Origin: JAVJSD01 sp040219575
GTDB taxonomy: Bacteria > Planctomycetota > Planctomycetia > Pirellulales > Pirellulaceae
Direction of reading: 5' to 3'
Assembly (NCBI GenBank): GCA_040219575.1
Contig: JAVJSD010000139.1
Location: 1 to 63,342 of the forward strand
Length of the DNA stretch: 63,342 nucleotides
The position numbers and the translations under genes are program-made. The stretch's first letter is position 1; the number at the start of each line of letters is the position of its first letter. The notes under the pieces are model-generated. The model was given only the letters and a program-made list of their open reading frames with translations, did not search any database and was not told the origin of the DNA. Of the stretch, positions 48,836-57,955 are shown one piece after another.

Positions 48836-50812
48836 ATGACCCGCCTGTTCCGCCTCACCCCCGCCTTCCGCCTCTCGGTCAAAACCTTCCTGGTGTTGTT
48901 TGTCGTCGTCCTGGCCCAACCGGTGGTTCGCCAGGCCGCGGCCCAATCGTCGGCCGTCGTGAAGATCAACCGCACGATCGACCTCGACGAGATCGGCGAC
49001 GCCCGCGTCACGCTCGAGATCAAGGCCCCCACCAACATGTACACGCAGCTTAAGACCGAAACGCCGAACATCGCCGTGTTGCTGCGACAACTCGGCGCCG
49101 GCCAGTCCTGGGCCGAGTTGGAAGACGTGGATGGTCGCTTCGACGACAACACCAGCACGGTGGTGATCAACTACATCGAACGCGGCCTGGCCCGCACCTC
49201 GGAAGACGACACCTGGTACGTCCCCCTGCTGGGCGGCGAGGAGATGGACCTGATCACCGTCCACGACAACCAGGCCATTTTCACGCAAAGTTCGAACACC
49301 GATCTCGGCTTGACGACGGTTCTGTTGAAGATCAACACGCCTCAAGCCAGCCGCGAACTGCATATCGAGCATGGCCCCGAGCGGTTTGTCTACGAGCTGT
49401 CGCCGTCGCTGCATGTCGCCGGCGCGCACGACCTGCGTTTCGAGTGCGATGTGAAGCCCTACCTGATGGCCGCCTTGGCGAAGTCGTACGGCAACGCCCG
49501 GTTCACGAACCTGTGGACCGCTCGCAGTGTGCTGAAGAACACCGGCGGCGAGGTGCTGACCGACTATCGCGTCCGCTTCCGCATTGTCGATCACGGCTCG
49601 TGGAGCAGTTGGAAGCGATGCGAGAACGTGCTGCCGGGCCAAACGGTGGTCGATCCCTTCTTCCCCGTGCTCGACGTGGACAAGGTGGCCAAGATGACCG
49701 GCTCGCGACCCGCCATGCTGGAAGTGGAGTATGAATACCGCCGGGTCGACGGCGAACTGGTCGAAGAGAGCGACTCGCGCCGCATTCAAATGCTGAGCCG
49801 GAACCAGGTGGTGTTCTCCAGCCTGGCCGGCGGCGAAGCGGTCGGCTTTCACGACAACTTCGACTACGCTCCCGCGGTGCTGGCCTCGATGGTTACGTCG
49901 GAAGACCCCGTCATGCAGCAGCTCGCGGGTGCGGTCAGCGGCATGGCCGGCGGCGTGGCGGCGGCCGCCAACGACGAACACGCCCTGAAGTACCTCGAAG
50001 CCCTGTACGCCTTCATGAGCAACAACGGCATCGCCTACCAGACTCCGCCCGGCTTCCTGATGCAGGGCGCCAACGGCCAGCACATCAAGTACGGCCGCGA
50101 CGTGCTGCGGAATCGGGCCGGCACCTGCGTCGATCTGGCGGTGCTCTACGCCAGCGGCTGCGAGGCGGTCGGTCTGCGGCCGGTGCTGGTGATCATCCCC
50201 GGCCACTGCTTCCCCGCCTGCTACCTGCCCAGCGGTCAACTGGTCGCCGTCGAATCGACGATGATCGGCAAGGCCGACTTCGGCCAGGCGGTCGAGACCG
50301 GCATGAAGGAAATGAGCGACGCCCGGCAGAACGTGGCCTACTTCGTCGATATTCAGGAGTGCCGGGCCGAGGGCTTGTACTGCCTCGACCTGCCGGAAGT
50401 TCCGGTCAACTTCCTGGAGCAGCTTGGCTACCAGACGGTCGCCAGCGACAACCGCCGGCAGGAGGTGCAGGTGGTCAACTATGTCGAGCAGGACGAACGC
50501 CGTCCCGCCGATGTCGCCCACCCCGCCGCTCTCGTCGGTCGGTGGGAGTTCAACGGCAACGTGGAAGGACTGGGCCTGAACCTGATCGCCGTCTTCACCG
50601 AGAACGGCCAGTACGGCGGCTACGCCAAGCAGACCCGCAACGGCCGCTGGGAAGTGACGCGGTCGAGCGGCACCTGGAAGGTGGAAGACGGCAAGCTGGT
50701 CGTCCGCAGTGAACATGGCACGTTCATCCGCGACTTCAAGTTCGAAGATGGAACGCTGTGGGTGTACTTCCAGGAGCTCGATTACACGCTCGGCTTCGAA
50801 CTGGTGCAGTAG
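48836..50812 (+). CDS. Secreted transglutaminase-like protein
   Basis: The 658-residue protein has a signal peptide ending near 'RQAAA-QSS' (residue 36). The N-terminal half is beta-rich with no family I recognise. A transglutaminase-like core lies at about 415-490: catalytic Cys in 'RNRAGTCVDLAVLYASGCEAVGLRPVLV', His in 'IIPGHCFPACY' and an acidic residue in 'AVESTMIG'. The C-terminal about 90 residues form a separate beta domain ('LVGRWEFNGNVEGLGLNLIAVFTENGQYGGY') like lipocalin-type or Cys-free ligand-binding modules. 'GAGGAG' precedes the ATG. It could be a periplasmic protease or peptide cross-linker; activity is not shown. Confidence 0.85.
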   Translation: MTRLFRLTPAFRLSVKTFLVLFVVVLAQPVVRQAAAQSSAVVKINRTIDLDEIGDARVTLEIKAPTNMYTQLKTETPNIAVLLRQLGAGQSWAELEDVDGRFDDNTSTVVINYIERGLARTSEDDTWYVPLLGGEEMDLITVHDNQAIFTQSSNTDLGLTTVLLKINTPQASRELHIEHGPERFVYELSPSLHVAGAHDLRFECDVKPYLMAALAKSYGNARFTNLWTARSVLKNTGGEVLTDYRVRFRIVDHGSWSSWKRCENVLPGQTVVDPFFPVLDVDKVAKMTGSRPAMLEVEYEYRRVDGELVEESDSRRIQMLSRNQVVFSSLAGGEAVGFHDNFDYAPAVLASMVTSEDPVMQQLAGAVSGMAGGVAAAANDEHALKYLEALYAFMSNNGIAYQTPPGFLMQGANGQHIKYGRDVLRNRAGTCVDLAVLYASGCEAVGLRPVLVIIPGHCFPACYLPSGQLVAVESTMIGKADFGQAVETGMKEMSDARQNVAYFVDIQECRAEGLYCLDLPEVPVNFLEQLGYQTVASDNRRQEVQVVNYVEQDERRPADVAHPAALVGRWEFNGNVEGLGLNLIAVFTENGQYGGYAKQTRNGRWEVTRSSGTWKVEDGKLVVRSEHGTFIRDFKFEDGTLWVYFQELDYTLGFELVQ

Positions 50813-50860
50813 GCGACTCGGAAGGCTCGCTGCGGATTCGACAACAGGCGGAAGACGCTA

Positions 50861-50900
50861 GCGGCCCGGGGAGGCGACTCTCCGGGCCGCGGCGTTTCTT
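50861..50900 (+). terminator. GC-rich hairpin after the transglutaminase-like gene
   Basis: The arms 'gcggcccgg' and 'ccgggccgc' form a strong stem-loop (50861-50890), followed by 'ggcgtttctt'. It sits between convergent genes and may terminate in either direction. The U tract is weak. Confidence 0.6.
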
Positions 50901-50932
50901 GAACGACAGCGTGCGCGACTTGAGTGTGTCCG

Positions 50933-51862
50933 CTACCGACCGAGATGCTTCTGGAAGAACTTCGTGATCGCCTCGTTCACTTGGGGACCGCCGACGCCGT
51001 GACCGGCGCCTTCGACAATCTTCAAGGTGCACTCGACTTCCTTCGATCGCAGCGCCTCGTCGAGCAACTTCGCCTGATGCACCGGCACCACGGGATCGTC
51101 TCCACCGTGGATGATCAGAAACGGCGGATCCTCTTTATCGAGATAGGTGATCGGATTCACGCGGGCCGCTTTCTCCTTGTTCTCTTGAATCGGGCCGCCG
51201 ATCAAACGCGCCTCCGGCGAGCCCGGCGCGTCGTGCTTGAGGCGGGCGCCTGGCGGGGCGTGGGCGTCCATCTGCAACAAGTCGGTCGGGCCGGAGAGGG
51301 GACAAGCCGCCTGGATGCGGCTGGAGAATTCGAGATGGTCTCCCTTGTCGAACTCCTTCACGTCGCCCGAGGCCGCCAGCAGCGAGGTGAGATGCCCGCC
51401 GGCGGAGTGCCCCATCGCGCCGAACCGCTCCGGATCGAGGTCGTATTTCTCGGCGTTGGCGCGGAGCCAACGAACGGCGCTTTTGCAGTCCTCGATCTGG
51501 GCCGGGAAGATCGCCTCGCCGCTGAGCCGGTAGTTGATGCTGGCCACGGCGAAACCGCGGGCGGCGAGGAAGCTTCCGGTGCCGCCCTGTTTGCTGCCGT
51601 TGGCCCAGCCGCCGCCGTGGATGCCGACGATCACCGGCAACGGTCCGTCGGCCTTCTCGGGCAAATAGAGATCCAGCAGCAACTGCTTGTCGCCGACCTG
51701 GGCGTACTGCAAATCGCGATGGACCGTGACGCCGGCGGGAAGCCGCCTCGGTGTCGCCGGCCGTTGGGCGAACGTCGTGGAAGCGGCGAACAGGGTCAAG
51801 CAGCCGACGACAAGGCAGCAGATCGAAATCCTGCGGAGGAGACAATGTGTGGTCGAGGTCAT
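50933..51862 (-). CDS. Secreted alpha/beta hydrolase (esterase) 2
   Basis: The 309-residue protein has a signal peptide (to about residue 32, 'TTFA-QRP'). It has 'VIVGIHGGGWANGSKQGG', 'VASINYRLSGEAIFPAQIEDCKSAVRWLR', nucleophile 'RFGAMGHSAGGHLTSLLA', the acidic 'IIHGGDDPVVPVHQ' and the final His 'VEGAGHGVGG', so the triad Ser/Asp/His is complete. This is the BD-FAE/arylformamidase-like esterase type, and carbohydrate or aromatic esters are likely substrates. ATG 51862 sets the signal peptide; the frame extends upstream without one. Confidence 0.9.
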   Translation of the reverse strand: MTSTTHCLLRRISICCLVVGCLTLFAASTTFAQRPATPRRLPAGVTVHRDLQYAQVGDKQLLLDLYLPEKADGPLPVIVGIHGGGWANGSKQGGTGSFLAARGFAVASINYRLSGEAIFPAQIEDCKSAVRWLRANAEKYDLDPERFGAMGHSAGGHLTSLLAASGDVKEFDKGDHLEFSSRIQAACPLSGPTDLLQMDAHAPPGARLKHDAPGSPEARLIGGPIQENKEKAARVNPITYLDKEDPPFLIIHGGDDPVVPVHQAKLLDEALRSKEVECTLKIVEGAGHGVGGPQVNEAITKFFQKHLGR

Positions 51863-52282
51863 GGCGCTACTTTCTGCATCGGGGAAAGCGTCGGAGGGCG
51901 GCGATGCGGATGCGGGTGTATGATCTCGTTGTACTACACAAGTCCCGAGCCCGTTGGGCCCGTCTTTCACCCTCCCTTGCGGGGAGGGTCGGCCGCGCAA
52001 GCGGGCGGGGAGGGCTGAAGCGAGAACCGACTCTATCTCGCGACAACGTTTCCTCGCACATCCGCCCTCCCCTCGCTTCGCTCGACCGGGTAAGAAGATG
52101 AGGGCCCTGCCGTAAGGAAGATGAGGGCCCTGGCGCACGGGAAGGCCTGGAGATGGGATCTACGCAAGGTTGTTGGAGTCCATGCAGACTTCTGGAGTAC
52201 AACGAGGTGCATGGTACGCGTTCGTATTATGTTACATGGAACCCGTCGGCTCGCGAAAGGTTTCGCGCGTGCCGGGGAAATC
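51863..52282. other. Intergenic region with GC-rich repeats
   Basis: This 420-bp gap contains 'cctcccttgcggggaggg', a short hairpin, a related 'gcaagcgggcggggaggg' and a tandem 'gatgagggccctg' pair near 52099-52134. No gene is supported. The upstream promoter of the esterase 2 gene probably lies in its left part. Confidence 0.5.
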
Positions 52283-53779
52283 TCAAAGTCCCTGTGGCGG
52301 CTGCGTCGAGGAGGCTCCCGGCACGGGCAGGTCGATTTTCCAATCGCCGCCGAGTCGTTGGAAGCCGACCGTTTGCGTCGTCCCCATCAGCGACAGGGTG
52401 CCCGTGGCGACGGCGCCGTCGACCTCGACATCTTCGAGGGAGACTTCGATGCGGTTCTGTGTCAGCTTCGCCAACGCCGCCAGCGAGTCGCGCAGCAGGG
52501 CGTTGCGGTCTTCGGCGGCGCGGGCGATTCGCCGGAGCGTGTCGTCGGAAGGCGGTCCGCCTCCCGCCAACGTCGCATTGATTTCGTCGCGATAGGGCTC
52601 CAACTGGGCGCGATCGACGTGCCGCATCGCCTCATGAAATCCGCTGGCCCCTTTCAACAGCGATTGCAGTTGCGAGCGGGAGAAGCCGGTCAACCAAGCG
52701 GCGTTATCCGCCGGCGGCGGCGAATCGTCGGGACGCGACAACTCGCCCAACACAATCATCAGTCCGGTCCAACGGTCCCGGGCGCTGGGCGTGAGGCAGG
52801 CGACGAACTGATCCCACTGCTTCTGCTCGACGGCCTGTTGCGCGGCGGCGAATGCTTCCTCGGGCGTACGGTGTACGCCGCGCGGCTCAGCAACGGCGCC
52901 GACGATCAGCACCATCAGGGCGTAAGCGCCGATCCATCCCGCGGCGCCGAGCGACACGCGGCGCACCTCGAGCACCCCTTCGCCGATGACGCGAATGTCG
53001 CGGCGCAGGAACAAGTAACCGGCGACTCCCAACTGCGCGACGGTCATCAATAGCAGCACCAGCAGCGGTGCGGCGGCGAACTCCGTCATCGCCTTGCCGC
53101 CCTGGTAGAAGTGCAGGGGCAAGACCGCCGCGACGGGATCGAGAAACGGCATCGTGGGGGCGAAGTTCTCGACGATCACGCACACCAACAACAACGAGCC
53201 CGCGGCGCCGGCCGCGAGTATCCGTGAGGGAAGCACCAGGCTGAACAGTAAAGCCGCCGCGGCGAACGCCGCCACCGCCGCCCACAGGGTGAGACAACTC
53301 AGCGCCAGCGCCCCGACATGCAAGTCGAGCCCCGTGGCGATGGCCGACGTCGCCAACCCCACCCAGACCAGCAGCACGATCACGGTCAGGGCGGCCAGCA
53401 TCGCGGTGGATCGCCCCCAAAACAGACCGGCGCGGCTGATGGGATACGCCGCGATGAGATCGAGCCGCCCTTTCTCTTCATCGACGGCGATCAAGCCCGA
53501 GCCCATCAGCACGCCGCCGATTCCCAACAGCAGCGGCGCCGTCAGGAAGAACTTGGCGTGCAGGAAGCCCTCGGGCGTAATGAAATCGTTGGGATCTCCG
53601 ACCAGCGCCTTGAGCGGCGGGGGAAGCGATTCGACAAGCTCCAACAACGGATCGATGCTCTCCCGCACCACGTAGTCGAAGCCGACGACGTTCAGCACGC
53701 CGAAACCGATCAGCAGTCCGCTCCAGCAAACTATCGACAACAGGAGTCGCCGTAGCGTGTAACGAAGGGTGGCGAGCAT
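52283..53779 (-). CDS. ABC-2 type permease with extra C-terminal soluble domain
   Basis: The 498-residue protein has about six membrane segments (the first at 15-35, then several between 75 and 290), with the loop 'GLIAVDEEKGRLDLIAAYPISRAGLFWGR' typical of ABC-2 exporters of the NatB/YhaP kind. After residue about 310 a hydrophilic domain of nearly 190 residues follows, with 'TPEEAFAAAQQAVEQKQWDQFVACLTPSARDRW' and a final 'GDWKIDLPVPG', similar in layout to NTF2-like or DUF4878 domains. Such a fusion is unusual. It pairs with the ATPase gene located 33 bp upstream in the same operon. Its substrate is unknown. Confidence 0.87.
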   Translation of the reverse strand: MLATLRYTLRRLLLSIVCWSGLLIGFGVLNVVGFDYVVRESIDPLLELVESLPPPLKALVGDPNDFITPEGFLHAKFFLTAPLLLGIGGVLMGSGLIAVDEEKGRLDLIAAYPISRAGLFWGRSTAMLAALTVIVLLVWVGLATSAIATGLDLHVGALALSCLTLWAAVAAFAAAALLFSLVLPSRILAAGAAGSLLLVCVIVENFAPTMPFLDPVAAVLPLHFYQGGKAMTEFAAAPLLVLLLMTVAQLGVAGYLFLRRDIRVIGEGVLEVRRVSLGAAGWIGAYALMVLIVGAVAEPRGVHRTPEEAFAAAQQAVEQKQWDQFVACLTPSARDRWTGLMIVLGELSRPDDSPPPADNAAWLTGFSRSQLQSLLKGASGFHEAMRHVDRAQLEPYRDEINATLAGGGPPSDDTLRRIARAAEDRNALLRDSLAALAKLTQNRIEVSLEDVEVDGAVATGTLSLMGTTQTVGFQRLGGDWKIDLPVPGASSTQPPQGL

Positions 53780-53812
53780 GGAGCGTCCGTTCCCACCGCA
53801 TGGTGAAGACTT

Positions 53813-54772
53813 CTAAGTGGTCGTTGACGGCCCGCGATGGTCGTTCTGCGCGGCGGCATGTTCTTCGTCGGAGTAATACGCCAGAAACACCTCCTCCAGC
53901 GAGGCGGCCTCCGTGGCGATGTCCTTCACGCGGTAGTCGGTGATCGCCTTGAGCAGGGGATCGAGATCCCCCTCGACTTGCAGCCGGTAGTGCAACCGCT
54001 CGCTTTCTTCGAGCACTTTGACTCCCTCGACGGCCGCCAACACCTCGCGCGGGCATGCGGTGCCGAATTCGAGCCGCACCCGACGCAGACTTCGCTGCAG
54101 AAAACTCTGCGTGGGCGCGATCTCGACGATCCGCCCTCGCCGGACCACCGCCAGGCGGTCGGTCGCCGCCTGCACTTCACTGAGGATATGCGAGGAGAAG
54201 AAGACCGTCGCCCCCTCGTCGCGGGCCTCGGCCGTCAATCGCAGCACTTCGCGCTGCATCAGCGGATCGAGGCCGCCCGTCGGCTCGTCGAGCAACAGCA
54301 GCGGCGGATGGTGCATGAAGGCCTGAATCAAGCCGACCTTCTGTTTGTTTCCCTTGGAGAGATTCTTGATCGATCGGCCCATGTCGAGGTCCAGCCGCCG
54401 CGCGAGCTCCTCGACGAATTTCCAATTGGCGCCGCCGCCGCGGAGCGTGTCGAGCAGTCGCAACACGCCGCGCGAGGTGAGGTTGTCGTCGAGATTCAGT
54501 TCGCCGGGCAGATAGCCGACCTGCGCCCGCACCTTGACGGGGTCCTTTTGTGGATCGACGCCCAGCACGCGAATCGACCCGGCGCTGGGGCGAATCAAAT
54601 CGAGCATGCAGCGAATGGTGGTTGTTTTGCCCGCTCCATTGGGTCCCAGAAAGCCGAACACCTCGCCGCGGCGCACCTCCAGATCGACGCCCTGCAGGGC
54701 CTGCAGGGCGTCGTACGACTTGGTCAGCCCCCGAATTTCAATCGCTAACTCGCTATCGGCATGATCGACCAT
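53813..54772 (-). CDS. ABC transporter ATP-binding protein
   Basis: This 319-residue ATPase has Walker A 'GFLGPNGAGKTTTIRCML', the signature 'IKNLSKGNKQKVGLIQA', Walker B 'PLLLLDEPTGGLDPLMQ' and the switch His in 'VFFSSHIL'. The C-terminal about 90 residues are the accessory domain found in drug, lantibiotic and Na+ exporters of the CcmA/NatA class. It powers the adjacent ABC-2 permease. ATG 54772 is preferred to an upstream start seven codons earlier. Confidence 0.94.
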   Translation of the reverse strand: MVDHADSELAIEIRGLTKSYDALQALQGVDLEVRRGEVFGFLGPNGAGKTTTIRCMLDLIRPSAGSIRVLGVDPQKDPVKVRAQVGYLPGELNLDDNLTSRGVLRLLDTLRGGGANWKFVEELARRLDLDMGRSIKNLSKGNKQKVGLIQAFMHHPPLLLLDEPTGGLDPLMQREVLRLTAEARDEGATVFFSSHILSEVQAATDRLAVVRRGRIVEIAPTQSFLQRSLRRVRLEFGTACPREVLAAVEGVKVLEESERLHYRLQVEGDLDPLLKAITDYRVKDIATEAASLEEVFLAYYSDEEHAAAQNDHRGPSTTT

Positions 54773-54826
54773 ACGCGCTTTACACCGAAGCAAGGTTGCG
54801 GAGGGAGGACATCGTAGGTCGTGGGC

Positions 54827-55759
54827 TCACTCGTCGCCGCGCAGGCCGACCGCCGCGCCGTCAAGTTTCCAGGCGTCGTCGATCCGCACGCCCAGGTGCG
54901 CAAGCACCGTGACCGGCGCGTCGACCAGATACGTCTGGCGTTTGAACTTTCCCCGCCGCGCCGAGGGGCCGCTGACTATCAGCAGGCTGTTGAGAATCTC
55001 GGGCGAGTCGTGTCCGCCGCCGTGGCCGCGTCCGCGACCGCCGTGGTCGCTGGTGACGACGATCAACCAGTCTTCCTCGGCATACGAAGTTCTCGCCCGC
55101 AGCGCCTCGAGCACGCGGCCGAGTTGCTCGTCGACGCGCTCGATGGATGCGACATACTGCGCCGATTCAGGATGGAAACCAAACGCGTGTCCGGCCACAT
55201 CGACCTGGCCGAAGTACAGGAACATGCAGGTGAGATCCTTCTCGGCGAGTTGCTGCGACGCCTCGTCGGCGGCCTGCTTGTCGAACTGCACCCAGTCGCC
55301 CGAGTCGTCTTCATACGTTTGGGCCACGTCGGCGTGGCTCAGCACGTGGTCGTGCAGCGGTTTCCAGGTGACGATCGACACCGTCTTGGCGCCGCCCTGC
55401 TGGCTCTTCAGCCGGGCGAAGAAGTGCGGATATTGCTGATAGTTTTTTCCCCGGAACGAGTTGTCGTTCACGCCATGTTTGTCGGCCCATACACCGGTCA
55501 GGATGCTCGACCAGCCGGGACCGCTGATGGTGTCGTTCTTTCGATACCGCGCGCCGAGGATGAGACAGTTGTCGGCGTGGATTCCCGCTTCCATCAGCTT
55601 GTCGAGATGCGGCGTCTTCGCCACGCGCAGAGCGTCGAACCGCGTGCCGTCGATGCCGATGTAGAGCGCCTTTTTTGCTTTGGGCGGCTCCGCCGAAGCC
55701 GGCGTCGCCAGGCCCGAGAGAATCAGCAGCAGCGGCAGAACACGGCGCAAGCGACACAT
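54827..55759 (-). CDS. Secreted type I phosphodiesterase/alkaline phosphatase-fold protein
   Basis: The 310-residue protein has a signal peptide ending near 'ATPASA-EPP' (residue 23). Family motifs are metal-site 'ALYIGIDGTRFDAL', nucleophile region 'ISGPGWSSILTGVWADKHGV', 'FLYFGQVDVAGHAFGFHPES' (D and H ligands) and 'LIVVTSDHGGRGRGHGG' (D, H, H). It would hydrolyse phosphate mono- or diesters in the periplasm; the substrate is unknown. It is the first gene of a possible minus-strand group with the ABC exporter, 54 bp away. Confidence 0.9.
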   Translation of the reverse strand: MCRLRRVLPLLLILSGLATPASAEPPKAKKALYIGIDGTRFDALRVAKTPHLDKLMEAGIHADNCLILGARYRKNDTISGPGWSSILTGVWADKHGVNDNSFRGKNYQQYPHFFARLKSQQGGAKTVSIVTWKPLHDHVLSHADVAQTYEDDSGDWVQFDKQAADEASQQLAEKDLTCMFLYFGQVDVAGHAFGFHPESAQYVASIERVDEQLGRVLEALRARTSYAEEDWLIVVTSDHGGRGRGHGGGHDSPEILNSLLIVSGPSARRGKFKRQTYLVDAPVTVLAHLGVRIDDAWKLDGAAVGLRGDE

Positions 55760-56275
55760 GACGACACCGGGCGTGGGCGGGGGAGAAGCCGCCGTCGAGC
55801 GACGCACGACACGTCGCGCTGCGGCCGTTGGATTCTACCGCCGGTCGCCTCCATGCTCCAGCTTCCCGCCGGCGCGGCTTGAAAGAACTCAGCCCAGTGT
55901 AGCCCAGCCCAGTGTCTCAGCCCGGTGTAGCTCAGCCTGGTGTAGCCGGAGCCGAAGTGGTCCGCAGATTGCCGCAGATTGCCGCAGATGACGAACCAAG
56001 ATCGGCCTGCACCGAAGGCGGCCAACTCAATGCCTTCGCCACTGGCGCACGATCCCTAATCCAGGCATGCGTCACCTCCTCAATGCAGCACACACAGTTG
56101 TCCTACGACGTGAAATCCGTTCTCAAACAATCTGGGGAAATCCGCCCCATCTGCGGACTCCCCAGAAAAGTGCGCGGCCGGCGCGGATTTCGAACGGTTG
56201 TTCTGCGGTCTGGAGGAGAGCGGTGTGAAGGAGGGCGTCCCCAAGCGACTACGGCCCGGTGCTATCGCCGGTTCA
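55760..56275. other. Intergenic region with tandem repeats
   Basis: This 516-bp gap includes four copies of a 13-15-bp unit ('cagcccagtgtag', 55890-55946) and three of 'ccgcagattg' (55962-55990). The rest, up to the small secreted protein gene, holds overlapping shadow frames and no supported feature. Confidence 0.6.
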
Positions 56276-56665
56276 CTACAGCCGAAACAGCCGGAACATC
56301 GGCCAGGTGATCGTGCCGTAAAACCGGTCCTGGGCGGCCCCCGACCAGTTGCGGAGGTTGTGGGGACGCGTGATGTCGTACTGGCCGCGATACTCCAGGT
56401 CGTGAATCAACTGGGCGGCCTGCGCGATGGTGAGATACTTCGCCTGCGGTGCGCCAAAGTAGAGCTGGGCGATCGCGTTCACGTCGACGCCGTCGCGCAG
56501 CGCGAGCATTCGCAGCCGATCAAGCTGCGGCTTGGTGGCGCGGATGCTGTAGCGCACCACCTCGGGTCCCGAAATCGGCTCGTACGACCATGCGGGCGAC
56601 AGCGGCGCCAGCAATAGCAGCAGGGCTGCCAACGGGAGGCGGAAAACGAGGGCGTGGCGGCTCAT
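56276..56665 (-). CDS. Small secreted protein of unknown function
   Basis: I do not recognise this 129-residue protein. It has a good signal peptide with cleavage near 'SPAWS-YEP' (residue 27). The mature part has helical segments ('TKPQLDRLRMLALRDGVDVNAIAQLYFG' and 'IAQAAQLIHDLEYRG') and an aromatic C-terminus. It could be periplasmic. It is transcribed after the dehydratase gene, 108 bp away, but has no obvious link with it. Confidence 0.65.
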   Translation of the reverse strand: MSRHALVFRLPLAALLLLLAPLSPAWSYEPISGPEVVRYSIRATKPQLDRLRMLALRDGVDVNAIAQLYFGAPQAKYLTIAQAAQLIHDLEYRGQYDITRPHNLRNWSGAAQDRFYGTITWPMFRLFRL

Positions 56666-56773
56666 CGGCGTCTCGCACCAGACGTCAGGAAACGGGAACG
56701 CGCGCGGCGATGCGGCGCCGTCGCTTTATTCGGTATCGACACCCCAGGCGTCAGAGTCGAGAAAAACTCGGCT

Positions 56774-57874
56774 TCAACACTGAAACACCGGCTCGCCGAG
56801 GACATCGAACTTGGGCGCGACGCCCAGGCCCGGCGTGAGCGGAGCGGCCATTCGCCCGTTGTCGCGCTGCGGGGCGCCCTCGGCGATCGACTGCGTCACA
56901 TAGCTGTTGAAGTCGGTCGAAGTGAACAACAACTCCGGCGGCGTGCTGTGGGCCAGGTGGGCGATCGCCGCGGTCACGATGTCGCCGCCCCAACTGTCCT
57001 CCAGCGTCATGGCGATGCCCAGCGAAACGCACAGGTCGCGGGCCTGCCGGGCCTTGGTCAGGCCGCCGAACTTGCTGATCTTGATGTTCACCACGTCCAT
57101 CGCCCGCTCCGAGGCGCCGCGGAGGATCATGTCGACCGAGTCGATCACTTCGTCCAGCACAAACGGCAGGTCGGTCCGCTGCCGAATCGCCAGGCACTGC
57201 TCGTACGTGGCGCAAGGTTGTTCGATGTAGACGTCCACGTCGCGCACGCCGTTGACGACCCGGGCCGCCTCGTGCATCAGCCAGCCGGTGTTGGCGTCGG
57301 CCACGAGCTTGTCGCCCGGCTCGAGCACCGAGCGCGCGGCGCGAATTCGTTCGATGTCCTGATCGGGGTCGCCCCCCACCTTGAGTTGAAAGCGGCGATA
57401 GCCTTCGGCCCGATAGGCGGCGACATTCTCCGCCATCTCGGCGGGAGGACGCTGCGAGATGGCCCGATACAGCACGACATCGTCGCCGTAGCGACCGCCC
57501 AACAGATGACAGACCGGCATGCCGGCGTGCTGACCGACGATGTCCCAGCAGGCGACGTCGAGGGCCGACTTCACGTAGGGATGCCCCTTGAGCAGGTAGT
57601 CCATCTTCCGCGACAGCACCAGCAACTGCGTGGGGTCGTCGCCGATCAATTGCGGGGCGATCTCTTCGAGTCCGGCACGCACGCCGCGCGCATAGGCCGG
57701 CAGATAAACCGGCCCGAGCGGGCAGACTTCCCCGTGCCCCGCGATGCCGGCGTCGGTCTCCACGCGGACGACCGTCGAATCGAACACATCGACGCTCTTG
57801 CCCTCCGACCACTTGTAGCTGCCCTCGTGCAGGGGCAGATCGACCTGATAAACCTTGATGCCGGTGATCTTCAT
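56774..57874 (-). CDS. Mandelate racemase/muconate lactonizing family, cis-3-hydroxy-L-proline dehydratase-like
   Basis: This 366-residue enolase-superfamily enzyme has 'YQVDLPLHEGSYKWSEGKSV' and 'HGEVCPLGPVYLPAYARG' in the capping part and 'GHPYVKSALDVACWDIVGQ' before the barrel. Metal ligands are 'LVADANTGW' (D), 'DVYIEQPC' (E) and 'FVLDEVIDS' (D/E), and 'KISKFGG' carries the second general base. These strings closely resemble characterised cis-3-hydroxy-L-proline dehydratase and hydroxyproline-betaine epimerase. The usual KxK base is reduced to 'QLKVGG' with one Lys. Dipeptide epimerase is a less likely alternative. A leader repeat ends 10 bp before the ATG. Confidence 0.88.
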   Translation of the reverse strand: MKITGIKVYQVDLPLHEGSYKWSEGKSVDVFDSTVVRVETDAGIAGHGEVCPLGPVYLPAYARGVRAGLEEIAPQLIGDDPTQLLVLSRKMDYLLKGHPYVKSALDVACWDIVGQHAGMPVCHLLGGRYGDDVVLYRAISQRPPAEMAENVAAYRAEGYRRFQLKVGGDPDQDIERIRAARSVLEPGDKLVADANTGWLMHEAARVVNGVRDVDVYIEQPCATYEQCLAIRQRTDLPFVLDEVIDSVDMILRGASERAMDVVNIKISKFGGLTKARQARDLCVSLGIAMTLEDSWGGDIVTAAIAHLAHSTPPELLFTSTDFNSYVTQSIAEGAPQRDNGRMAAPLTPGLGVAPKFDVLGEPVFQC

Positions 57875-57884
57875 ACAAAGCTCC

Positions 57885-57907
57885 GTAGGGCGGGCTTCCA
57901 GCCTGAC
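57885..57907. repeat. Leader repeat before the dehydratase gene
   Basis: This single arm ('gtagggcgggcttccagcct' type) of the 33375-33443 family ends 10 bp from the dehydratase ATG, next to its 'ggag'. Beyond it, 'ggccgacgc' and 'gcgtcggcc' make another hairpin at 57908-57930. Confidence 0.75.
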
Positions 57908-57955
57908 GGCCGACGCTGGCGGCGTCGGCCGCGGATGTTGACGACGCGTTGTTGG

